Below, one piece after another: positions 20,920-29,910 of a stretch of 64,000 nucleotides of DNA. The number at the start of each line of letters is the position of its first letter. Position 1 is the stretch's first letter. Under the pieces are notes generated by a model. That model made no database searches, was not told the origin of the DNA, and saw only the letters and a list, made by a program, of their open reading frames with translations. The stretch covers positions 6,743,472 to 6,807,471 of the forward strand of contig NC_087069.1 of the NCBI RefSeq assembly GCF_963678635.1, given 5' to 3'. The position numbers were made by a program, and so were the translations under genes. This DNA is from Symsagittifera roscoffensis. Its lineage: Eukaryota; Xenacoelomorpha; Acoela; Convolutidae.

Positions 20920-23900
20920 TTATCTTTCTAACAATCCACCCAGTATCCGCATCACTTGTGGTGTGACTTGCACCGTTTTATCCAATAATGAGAGGCTGTT
21001 TATATTCATGCGAGAGAGTTCTTGCTGGACCAGGTTCGAGCGCAGCAACAAATCCAAGGGGACCGGGTCCTCCCTTGACAGGATCTTTATCTCGGCTGCT
21101 TTCTCTACAGGTAACTCAGGATGCCCTGGAATTGGATGTCCAGACTTATCCAACCATCTCGTTAAGGGAAGCGCTTCATAAGTTTCTTTGTCCAGAAACG
21201 AGAATCCCTCCTTTACTTCCGCCTGATTGGCCTGCTTCTGCTCCAATCTTTCATAGAACTCAGTTTTCTTGCTGAGACTGTCAGCATTCTGATGTTTATC
21301 ACGCATCCTGTGTTCGATTATCATATGGTAGCCATCCAGTCTTACTATCCATCTACCAATATAACTCTGATCCATCGAGTAGGTCTTCAACCAGGATAAC
21401 GCTCTGTTGTCCACGCGTAACTTGAAGGGAGCGCTCCCCAAGTATGCACGGTACTTCTCCACGAAGGTAACTACTGCAAACATTTCTGCTTTTGGTGCGC
21501 CATATTTCATCTCTGTGTCACTCAAGACTTTGCTGCCGTATGCAATGGGACGGAGAACTGTTCTTCCGTTCCATTCTTGCTCTTGATGCAATATTCCTGA
21601 GATGGCCACCACCGATGCGTCTGTGTCAAGAACATACATGCCCTTTTCTGTAGGCATGCCCAGCACTGGCGCTTCGCACAGTTCCCGCTTTATGTTCTCG
21701 AAAGCAACTTGTGCCTCATCGTTCCATTCGAACTTTTTCCCTTTGTTGCGCATCAGCTTCTGCATCGGGTACACCTTGTCCGCGTATCCTTTTATGAATT
21801 CTCGGTAGTAATTGGCAAACCCTAGGAAGCTCATGAGCTGTGTGTCCGTTCTAGGAGCTTTCCATGTCAGCACAGCCTCTACTGCTTCTGGATCTGGCCT
21901 CACACCATGCCGGTCCACCATTCTTCCCAGGTACTTGATCGAATCCCTAAGGATTTCACATTTCGATGGTTTGCATTTCAAGCCTGCTCTTTTCATACAT
22001 CCGAAGACCTCATCGAGCCGGTCAATGTGATCCTCCAGGGTCGGTGTCGCTATGACTACGTCATCCACGTAGCACATCAAGAGATTCCCGTACTTTTTGG
22101 TCACTCCTGTCAAAGCCTGAGCCATCAGCCTTTGAAAGGTTGCTGTTGCATTGCACAAGCCGAAGGGCATCCTCTTCCACTGGTACAACCCCAATTCGCA
22201 CGCGAAACCGGTTTTTTCCCTATCCTTTTTCCGCAAAGGAACCTGCCAGAAGGCAGAACCTAAGTCCAATGTGGTGAAGAACTTTGCATCACCAAGTTTA
22301 GATAGGCTCTCGTCTATTCGCGGTATCGGGTACGCATCTTTAATCGTTACCGCGTTCAAGTAACGAAAGTCGCAACAAAATCTAAGCTGCCCCCCTTTCT
22401 TTTTCGCCATTACTACTCCGCAAGCCCATGGTGATTTCGAGGGTTCTATCATGTCGTATTCAAGCAACATTTCTATTTCCGCTCGGCACGCTTCCGATTT
22501 ATGTGGCGTCATTCGCCTTGCGCCTTCCCTATGGGGAACGGCGCCCTCTTCTAGTTCGATTTCGTGTTCGACGAAATTACAGCAACCGATGTCCGCCTTA
22601 TGTTTTGAAAATACTTCGGCGTTCCGATCTAGGAGGTCCCACAATTTTACAAAATCTCCCTCACCTATTTTTCCTTTTAAATGTTCTATTTCTGGCAAAA
22701 CCGGTTTGTCAGAATCTAGTTCATATGACGAGGGGCGTTCCGGAAAATTCGAGCAGCTTGATAAGCCGTCGTCCGTTTCGGATTTCATTGAAAACAATTT
22801 ATGAATAGATTTTAATTCATTAATTCTCTTTAAGATTTTATCTTTATTTGCATGATAAGGATAGTCTTTCACACTATATTTCTTCGAGTTTTCTGTCTCC
22901 TCATAGTCGGTCCTCATCGGCAAGGCGTAGCCAAGCTTCTTTCCACGCTGGATTGAAACCGTGGTGTCCAGTGTGTTCAACAACACACTGACACACAGTC
23001 CGTTTCGCGTTACCGAGAAGCTCCGGCCTAAAATCACCGAACTCTGACTATTTGGATTCGGTACTAAGCAAACCTGTTTGCTATCACTTAACGAATTTAA
23101 ATTTCTCATTCTAAAAATTGCTACTACAGCTTGTCCTGGTTGTAACTTTACTTTTCTATCCAAAAAAACTGGTACCTTATTTTCATCTGTTATTATCCTA
23201 TTAATTGGTCTCTTAACATACTTTCGGTCCGGGTTTCTAATCCGTATTAGACCGTTGTTCAAGTCAATCATCACGTCAAAATTCCTGACAAAATCTCTGC
23301 CCAAGATGAATTGGTCGGCGTCGTCCAGATTCTCTACCACCAGGAAGCTCATCCAAAGGTTCCGTCCTCCCATGTGAAGGACCGTCACCGGTGTTCTTCC
23401 GGCTACGTAGATAGCTCCTCGATTTGCAGCGGCTAGTCGGAGATTCGTAGGAATCAAATCTTCCCGCGTGAAGCCCATTCTCTCCCAGGTTTTTATCGGC
23501 ATCACACTCACCACCGCGCCTGTGTCCAGAAGCCCTGTGACTCCGATTTTTGTTCCGTTGGTGTCGAGCAGGTGTGCTGTCACATCTGCTTCATATCCAA
23601 TGTGTACCGCGTCTTGTTCCATCATGGCGTCATGGCCTATCCTGCGGACTTTGAGTTCCTCTTCACCCAAATAGATCTGCCCTATCTGGTCATCATCTTT
23701 TGTTACATAAGTCCTGGTGTAGATACTGATCCCATCCACGTTCAGCATCACTTGATACGGCCCATAGACTTCTAGGTAGCGTCCATGAAGTTTCTTCATG
23801 CGAGGGCCACCCGTGGTCAGTAGTGCCCTCACAGCCCTCGACTCGGTGCGTGGCTCCATCTGCCTCAGATAGTCTGCATATGTGTCCAAATGCATCAAAG

Positions 23901-25653
23901 TGAACTCAGACGGTTCACTCAGATTTCTGATTACCTGATGCCCTGCCACCGAGATTATCGACTGTATTTTACTTCCTTGCGGTGCCATACCGAACCTCTG
24001 ACCAGAGATAACATTAAGTTTCATGCTCAAGCTGCTTGGTGCTTTTGCCTCTTCAACTTCCGTTGCTTCAAAGGCGTTCAGTTGCTCCTGTAATTTTTCA
24101 TTCTCCAGCTCGAGTTTCACCTTTTGCTCAATCTCTTTCGTCACTAGTTCCTGCTGTACTCTATTTATAGCATCCCTCGCAGCTGCCCTATAATCGATTT
24201 TGAAATCATCGGCCGCAGTTGCTGGTTCCGGTTCACGTGCTTCCTCTGTTACCGCTTGCATTTTCTTTGCTACCAGCTCTTGAGGTTTATCCTTCCTGCG
24301 TGCCTCTGCTTCACTCAAAAGTCGAGCCTTGCTTGCTTTCACTCCTGACAAAGCTTCTTCATGCCGTGGATGCTTGATGTCTGCCACTGCATCCCAGAAT
24401 TGCGGACAATCTGATTTAAAATGACCTTCCAAGTTACAAAAGAAACACCTCGGGCCAAATTTCGCAATTACTCCTCTCATGAAATCCTCATGATCCAACT
24501 CTGACGCATCTTCGTCCTCGAGGCTAAAGCCTATTGCTTTCATGCCTTGTTTGTAAGCTGGGCATGCTGACACATGATGGTCTGTTGAACTGCAATTAGC
24601 ACAAGAACGTCTCTTGTCCATATCATCCCTCGGTTTGTACCAATTGTTCCCTTGGTTTGCTGGTCCGTTGTTAAAATTGCCATAATTGTTCTTGTAATAT
24701 CCAGATCTCGAAGGAGGTTTCAACAAAAGATACTCTTTTGATTTGAGCCTCAACTCCTCCGGTGTTGGCGCATTAGTTGATAGTGGTGTGTAATGCGTTG
24801 CTAGCATCGTACGAAGTTCATCATTTTTCACACCATCGATGAATTTTGAGGCTACGGCCAGGTTCATCCTTCGGTTTGACTCATCCGGTTGGCTGCGTCT
24901 TCTCAGCATTTCCAAATCATCGAGAAACTTGTCTATTGTTTCATCTTCTCGTTGCCTCCGTTTCTCGAAGCGCATCATCGCCTGGTGCCCCTGCACCCCT
25001 GATCCGAAACGGTTTAACAAGATTTCGAAGATTTTCTCAGCAGTGTCACGTTGATACTGTTTCTTAGCCATGACACAGTTCAGGGCTGTCCCTTCTAAGT
25101 TGCTGGTGAGCGCGCTGCATTCCTGTCTCTCCGACAAGTCCTCTTCCTCGAAATGCAGCTTCATTACCTCTATCCAGGTATCAATACAGCCATCAGATTC
25201 GTCCTTGTAGCATCTTGGCTTCTTAAAGACTCTTCTGGACTTTTCACTGCGTTCATTGGTTCTAGATAACCGCGTCAGGAATGTCTCCAAAGACCTGTTC
25301 AGGGGGTTCAAATGCTGTGGCCATTGCCGTAGCATCCCTTGAGTGTCCCGCTTGAGCGTCCTCACACCTTGTCGAAGGCTCTGTGTGCGGTGCATCCCTG
25401 CAATCCGAATCACCATGAGCGTTTCCCGCTTGGCCCATGTGACTCCTCCTCGGGCTTGTATGCCCCATGTTGCCAGAATCGCTTCTCCCAGTCGCATGTG
25501 TGCTTTGCGTTGGTCGTTCGTTCGAGGTTTGTCTGTTCCCCGTTGAACTCGCTCTACTGTTCGGGCCCCATGCTGTATTACCCCTTGTGGCATAGCCTGA
25601 TGAACTGCCCCTGCCTCTAGTGGATCCATACGTCTTCCTCCTTTGATGTTCAT
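20920..25653 (-). CDS. Gag capsid/nucleocapsid, protease, RT and RNase H of the giant Ty3/gypsy-type element
   Basis: The first ~120 codons are probably a shadow of the overlapping Gag N-part. Real sequence begins around 25.28 kb with a Ty3-like capsid (WIEVMKLHFEEEDL, FEILLNRFGSG, residues about 150-290). Next come two CX2CX4HX4C knuckles (CANCSSTDHHVSAC about 350; CFFCNLEGHFKSDC about 400), a coiled coil (500-560), an aspartic protease (LLDTGAVVSVM about 709; ILGRDFV), RT (FTTLDLGSAFWQ, MPFGLCNATATFQ, CYVDDVVIA about 1196) and RNase H (DTDASVVAIS about 1343; NADSLSKK about 1459). It ends at an in-frame TAA before the integrase frame. All RT catalytic residues are present. The overlap with the upstream frame would need a +1 shift. 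Confidence 0.93.
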   Translation of the reverse strand: MNIKGGRRMDPLEAGAVHQAMPQGVIQHGARTVERVQRGTDKPRTNDQRKAHMRLGEAILATWGIQARGGVTWAKRETLMVIRIAGMHRTQSLRQGVRTLKRDTQGMLRQWPQHLNPLNRSLETFLTRLSRTNERSEKSRRVFKKPRCYKDESDGCIDTWIEVMKLHFEEEDLSERQECSALTSNLEGTALNCVMAKKQYQRDTAEKIFEILLNRFGSGVQGHQAMMRFEKRRQREDETIDKFLDDLEMLRRRSQPDESNRRMNLAVASKFIDGVKNDELRTMLATHYTPLSTNAPTPEELRLKSKEYLLLKPPSRSGYYKNNYGNFNNGPANQGNNWYKPRDDMDKRRSCANCSSTDHHVSACPAYKQGMKAIGFSLEDEDASELDHEDFMRGVIAKFGPRCFFCNLEGHFKSDCPQFWDAVADIKHPRHEEALSGVKASKARLLSEAEARRKDKPQELVAKKMQAVTEEAREPEPATAADDFKIDYRAAARDAINRVQQELVTKEIEQKVKLELENEKLQEQLNAFEATEVEEAKAPSSLSMKLNVISGQRFGMAPQGSKIQSIISVAGHQVIRNLSEPSEFTLMHLDTYADYLRQMEPRTESRAVRALLTTGGPRMKKLHGRYLEVYGPYQVMLNVDGISIYTRTYVTKDDDQIGQIYLGEEELKVRRIGHDAMMEQDAVHIGYEADVTAHLLDTNGTKIGVTGLLDTGAVVSVMPIKTWERMGFTREDLIPTNLRLAAANRGAIYVAGRTPVTVLHMGGRNLWMSFLVVENLDDADQFILGRDFVRNFDVMIDLNNGLIRIRNPDRKYVKRPINRIITDENKVPVFLDRKVKLQPGQAVVAIFRMRNLNSLSDSKQVCLVPNPNSQSSVILGRSFSVTRNGLCVSVLLNTLDTTVSIQRGKKLGYALPMRTDYEETENSKKYSVKDYPYHANKDKILKRINELKSIHKLFSMKSETDDGLSSCSNFPERPSSYELDSDKPVLPEIEHLKGKIGEGDFVKLWDLLDRNAEVFSKHKADIGCCNFVEHEIELEEGAVPHREGARRMTPHKSEACRAEIEMLLEYDMIEPSKSPWACGVVMAKKKGGQLRFCCDFRYLNAVTIKDAYPIPRIDESLSKLGDAKFFTTLDLGSAFWQVPLRKKDREKTGFACELGLYQWKRMPFGLCNATATFQRLMAQALTGVTKKYGNLLMCYVDDVVIATPTLEDHIDRLDEVFGCMKRAGLKCKPSKCEILRDSIKYLGRMVDRHGVRPDPEAVEAVLTWKAPRTDTQLMSFLGFANYYREFIKGYADKVYPMQKLMRNKGKKFEWNDEAQVAFENIKRELCEAPVLGMPTEKGMYVLDTDASVVAISGILHQEQEWNGRTVLRPIAYGSKVLSDTEMKYGAPKAEMFAVVTFVEKYRAYLGSAPFKLRVDNRALSWLKTYSMDQSYIGRWIVRLDGYHMIIEHRMRDKHQNADSLSKKTEFYERLEQKQANQAEVKEGFSFLDKETYEALPLTRWLDKSGHPIPGHPELPVEKAAEIKILSREDPVPLDLLLRSNLVQQELSRMNINSLSLLDKTVQVTPQVMRILGGLLER

Positions 25654-26656
25654 TGAAGTTCACCCTCGGTTCCCTGCTGGGACCTCCCGAGTTCGGCTCT
25701 CCTTCTTTTGGTCCACTCTTGCTGCTTAGTAGCCCGTCCAACCTATCCATGATAGCCTGAGTTCGCCTCTCCATCATCGCGTCTATCTTTATGTCAAGAG
25801 ACCCAAGAGACTGCTCTTGCTGTATTCTTAACTTCTCCATGTCGGCTCTTAAGCGTAACTCCCTCTGTTCCGCCTCTCTTGTCATTCGCGACAAGTTCCT
25901 CGTCATATGTTCGTCCTTTCTTTCTTTCAAGCGTTTTTCGCATCTGCCAACTTCTTGTCTGTTGCGGTTTATTTCTTCCCGCAGACTTTCTCTTTCAATG
26001 TGAACTGCTCTTTCCAGTTCACTCATCCTTATCGACATCTGTTCATTTTGTTCTCCTAAACTGCCCACTATGTTGTTTAAGGCTTCCTCTAGTGCTGCCC
26101 CGTTATCCATGAGTGGCGTCACTAGTGGTGGTGTAACTCTGTCGGTCCCAGGTAGCTTCGTGCTGGTAGAGATCCGGGCCTTGACTCTCTGTCTTGACGT
26201 TTTATCATTATCTATTTCAGGATCCGCTAACGCGTTGCCAAGCCCTCTGGTTCTACTCTCTTCAGGTTGTGGCTCCGAACTTGTCCTAATCGCGAAGTCC
26301 TTCGACTGGCCCGGTGTGTTTGCCTCTTTGCTTATCGTTGTCACTACACCAAATTTATCCATGGTTCCAGTCTCTCTTCCGACGTGTGCCTCACTCTCCT
26401 GGATCGAACTATTGAGACTGACTTGAGATCCAAAGTCCCCTTGCTCCTCTTCATCCTCTTCCTCCTGGGACTCCCCATCGTTTCCTGCTCCTCCTCCCAT
26501 GCTGAATGGAAAGGTGTTTCCGAAGGTGTTCTTCATTCTTTCTGAGAACGATGATGAGGTTGTTTGTTTTCCAGTTCCGCTTGCCATCATAGTGTTGTCT
26601 GTCGGAGATCTTCTAGTTGCCGTTACTTCAGTTGAGATGTCGGACAGTTCCGACAT
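25262..26656 (-). CDS. Gag N-terminal protein, coiled coil (part 2)
   Basis: This 464-codon frame starts at ATG 26656. An acidic start is followed by a long coiled coil (about residues 190-300, rich in Glu, Arg, Met and Leu) and a Gly/Ser/Arg/Asn-rich C-terminal part (STRGRGSSSGYATRGN), typical of nucleic-acid-binding Gag regions. It overlaps the Pol frame by 392 nt in another register. It is in the same frame as the upstream 113-codon ORF, from which only TGA GAG GAG separates its ATG. Confidence 0.75.
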   Translation of the reverse strand: MSELSDISTEVTATRRSPTDNTMMASGTGKQTTSSSFSERMKNTFGNTFPFSMGGGAGNDGESQEEEDEEEQGDFGSQVSLNSSIQESEAHVGRETGTMDKFGVVTTISKEANTPGQSKDFAIRTSSEPQPEESRTRGLGNALADPEIDNDKTSRQRVKARISTSTKLPGTDRVTPPLVTPLMDNGAALEEALNNIVGSLGEQNEQMSIRMSELERAVHIERESLREEINRNRQEVGRCEKRLKERKDEHMTRNLSRMTREAEQRELRLRADMEKLRIQQEQSLGSLDIKIDAMMERRTQAIMDRLDGLLSSKSGPKEGEPNSGGPSREPRVNFNEHQRRKTYGSTRGRGSSSGYATRGNTAWGPNSRASSTGNRQTSNERPTQSTHATGRSDSGNMGHTSPRRSHMGQAGNAHGDSDCRDAPHTEPSTRCEDAQAGHSRDATAMATAFEPPEQVFGDIPDAVI

Positions 26657-26662
26657 CTCCTC

Positions 26663-27004
26663 TCAATCCAACGTCCCGGTGGAAGTGGCAAAATCATGGC
26701 CTTGTTCTACCGGAGTAGATTCACTCGCCAGCCTTCTGCCTCTCCCTTCCAGTCCATTTACTCCCTGGTTGTCGTTCATGGTATGGTCCGTATTGACCTC
26801 CACTTCTAACAGTTCTCTTCGCTCTTCTGAGGTCTTTTGACTTCTCGTTTCAACCATTCTGCCTGAAACCGTCCCCTCTTTATCGGACCGGGTTCGCTTG
26901 ATCCAATCCACAAAAGGATCGGTCATCGTTTTTCTTTGCTTTTCAGGTATGAATTTCCTAGAGCTTTTACCTCGTTTTGGTATCCTTGACTTGTCTAAAC
27001 TCAT
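26663..27004 (-). CDS. Gag N-terminal protein (part 1), ends at TGA before a stem-loop
   Basis: A true ATG at 27004 starts 113 codons of basic, then acidic sequence (SRIPKRGKSSRKF; DPFVDWIKRTRSDKEG). It stops at TGA (26663-26665), six bases before an ATG in the same frame. That ATG is embedded in a perfect 9-bp stem-loop (arms GATGTCGGA and TCCGACATC, loop ACTG). Readthrough or stop-restart could produce a longer Gag. A nonsense mutation is the alternative. No homologue is recognised. Confidence 0.6.
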   Translation of the reverse strand: MSLDKSRIPKRGKSSRKFIPEKQRKTMTDPFVDWIKRTRSDKEGTVSGRMVETRSQKTSEERRELLEVEVNTDHTMNDNQGVNGLEGRGRRLASESTPVEQGHDFATSTGTLD

Positions 27005-27775
27005 TCTTTATTTGTCACTTTCCTATGCCTACTCTTGACTCAATTGCTAGAGACCTTATAGTTTTATTAACAATAATAATGACACAACACAATAAATTTC
27101 ACCAGATTCTATTAAATAGTGACCACGAATCCCTGTATGTTGTCAGAGTACAGTTTGTATAAAATTTATTCACACTAGCCGATTATCGGTCCAAAGATCT
27201 GGAAACTAGCACAATATGATGTTATCAGTCAATTTAAAAGATAGTGTAGTCACTACCCAATCAAGCACAGTTTAGGTTGATTTAAAATCAAAAACAAAAA
27301 TTATATATTGACACAATATGAATGTATATATAAAAAAACGTATGTGTCTTGTACTCTTAGTTGGTCGCAGTACAATAGTCGAACCTGTCTTTTAAGGAAA
27401 AAGCTTTCCCTGCTTGGTGCTGCACCAAACAGACAAAACTTTGAAGGCAGTTATTTTCTCAAGTGGGCGTCTATTGCACCCACCGAGTATTGTGTTACCT
27501 ATCTGCCTTCGGACTGCTCGAGCTAGACCTACTAAAATCCTCAGGGCAGTCACTTTTCCCAAAAACGTATTATGTTTCAATCCACACCAATGAGTCACGC
27601 TCTTTCTAATTTAGACTTAGTGTCGCGAATATCCGAGTTCGGATCTGTTTTGTATTAGTCTGGTTCTTTTTGAAAGGCAAGTTACCAGTGCAGTCACTGA
27701 TACCTAGCCTGTTTATTAATAACCTAATACCTCTCGCTTTTTAGTCTTTCTTTCGTTTACCTAAGTCCTTAATAA
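27005..27775. other. Non-coding 5' flank of the giant retroelement
   Basis: No supported ORF. The 5' LTR and leader would be expected here. I see no repeat of the 7265-8080 sequence. A perfect palindrome TTGGTGCTGCACCAA lies at 27413-27427. The composition shifts from the GC-richer ORFs to AT-rich DNA. Confidence 0.4.
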
Positions 27776-28150
27776 AATAATACCCCTCCGGATTGGTACA
27801 AATAGGACCCTTCCGGACTGTCAGAATTTGGACCCCTCCGGATTGGCACCCCTCCGAGTTAGTTAATAGTAGACCCCGCCGGATTTGAACCCCTCTGAAT
27901 TAGCAACTATAAGACCCTTCCGGATTCGGACCCCTCCGGTTTTGTGGAAGAGAGACCCCTCCGGATTCGGACCCCTCTGACTTTGAAAAATTTCGACCCC
28001 TCCGGATTGGGAGCCCTTAGCTCTGTCAAAGTAGCTTTTTGTAGTTTTCTCAATTTCAGCTTATACCCCTCCGGATTCGTTCTGCGTTGCTTTTATGCTG
28101 TTTGAATTAACTGGGAAGGGTATAGGGTCCTTTCCTAGACCCCTCCGGAT
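27776..28150 (+). repeat. Irregular array of GACCCYTCCGGATT motifs
   Basis: About a dozen copies of a 12-14-nt motif (ACCCCTCCGGATT with CCCTTCC, CCGCCGG and CCCTCTGA variants) occur at irregular intervals of 15-70 bp. The motif recurs at 28352, 28706, 29183, 29409, 29442 and 30482 and in the tandem copy. Several are followed 45-60 nt later by a complementary GGAAGGG-type arm, so they may form hairpins. No coding sequence. Confidence 0.75.
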
Positions 28151-28180
28151 TGAAGTTAAGGCACTTATTTGACAATTCAC

Positions 28181-29910
28181 ACTAACGGTGAAGGGTCTTA
28201 TCACTTGCCTAACTTCGACTCTATTATGGTTGTCTTGTGCCTTCAGCCTTCCCTTTTTGTCTAGAACTGTCCTAAGTTACTTAGTTTAATCGCTATCAAC
28301 TTTTGGTAGGGGTATAAGGGTTTTTCAGAAAAAGTTATAAAACGTGAAGGGTGTACCCCTCCGGATTTGTGTAATTTGCTAAAAACAATCTCAAAAAATT
28401 TTCTCGCTCGCTTTTTCGAGTAATTCTCTTTCCTACTAGTAAGTTCAGCTAATTTCTGATCTAATGGTACCAAGATTGACTCGATATGCTCTGTAGTTTT
28501 AAAGTTATTAACCAAAACGTCTTTTTTCCAAATTCAAAAATTTTCTCTCTTATAGGTTCCGCCTAACTTTTTCCGCAAATCTGGTCCTTTCGACCTAAAA
28601 ATTATTGATCTGAGCTCACAAGGCCTATACTCTTCTAGTTCAATGCAAAAGACCCGATCTAAAACGCTTTTGTAGAAAAAATTTGCGAAAAACTATGCTA
28701 CCTGGACCCCTCCGGATTGATGAATCCACCAAATCAAACACGTTATATTCGATTTCTCTGCAACCCGGAAGGCTTTCGGGTAGCGGGTTTTAAAACTCGT
28801 AGATTCACTAGTGGACGTTGTCCGAACAACTATTTTTACTGTCCTAACTCAAAGATTTCAAAAAATTTTCTGATTTTATAGTGTTTCTTACTATCAAAAA
28901 TTGGGAAAATTTGGTTTTTGGTACCAAACTAGTTCCAACCACTTCCGAACTAAAGTTAACCGGTTCTACTTATTACAGTAGTACAGTTACGATGTAACAC
29001 ACTAACTTAGCGCTTTTTTCCGTTTCAAAAAATATCGATATCTCAAAAATCGCGACTTGTGGGGGGATCAAAATATCGCTATTTTGACCCTAAAAACCAG
29101 TCTGTTTTCGTTGTTTTTCACTGAAAATCGATATAAGACTATTAATAAAGGCTATATAAGTAATAATATTAGTAATACTATACCCCTCCGGGTCTGTTTA
29201 ATATCCGAATTAAGGTGCTTAACTCGGATATTCGCAGTTCGGTGAAGGGTCACTACAGTGCAGCACTGTCGAGCCCCCCACAGATTACTATCTTACTTTT
29301 TGTACCAAAAGGGATACAAAACTTGTTAACGATACCCAACAGTCGATTGTTGTTGTCGTTGAGCCCCTTCTTGTTGCTCCTTGAACTGCTTGCCGGATCG
29401 GTCTTCACCCAAGACCCTTCCGAATTGAGCGCAAATCAGCTGACCCTTCCGGATTGAGCGCAATTTATCATTAACGTGCTTAAATGCTCAAATAACCATA
29501 CAGTACAAGCCTCACAAACGGTCCACAAAACTGATCGTAACGATCCTGACTGATATAAATGCCTGTAATAACAATATATCTATCAACAACAAACGGGGGG
29601 GTTGAATCACATCTTTTCTGGGGGGATGATTTCTACTGATTTTTTACTTTTTTACTGTTTTTGGTTTTTTCGGTTATTTTTTATGTTTTTTGTTTTTCTT
29701 GGGTACTATACTACTTTTTGTTTGGTTTTACTTATATCTTTAAGTGTTTTTGGTCACCAACCACTCAGGGGGCGAGGAGACGGCCGATCCCCCCACCCTT
29801 CCTGGTTCGTGAATTTTCGGTCTTAACTAGGTTAAAAAAACTATTCACGGCAATTCGGAAGGCCTCCGCGTTCCGAACTACCCTTCCGCCCCGGCGGTTT
29901 AGGCCTATTA
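28181..29910 (+). other. Unit A upstream region, non-coding
   Basis: No supported ORF. It contains several C-rich hairpin motifs, a T-rich stretch (29630-29750) and a region (29755-29900) that is homologous, though diverged, to 40260-40400. It may be part of the LINE's upstream promoter region or flanking repeat. The corresponding region in unit B is 41693-43426. Confidence 0.5.

Noticed and set aside
11335-26665. Alternative genetic code with reassigned stops
   Set aside because: All three stop codons occur as clear ends of YIPF5, the LINE ORFs and others, and each occurs only once inside the long frames. Mutation or recoding is simpler.
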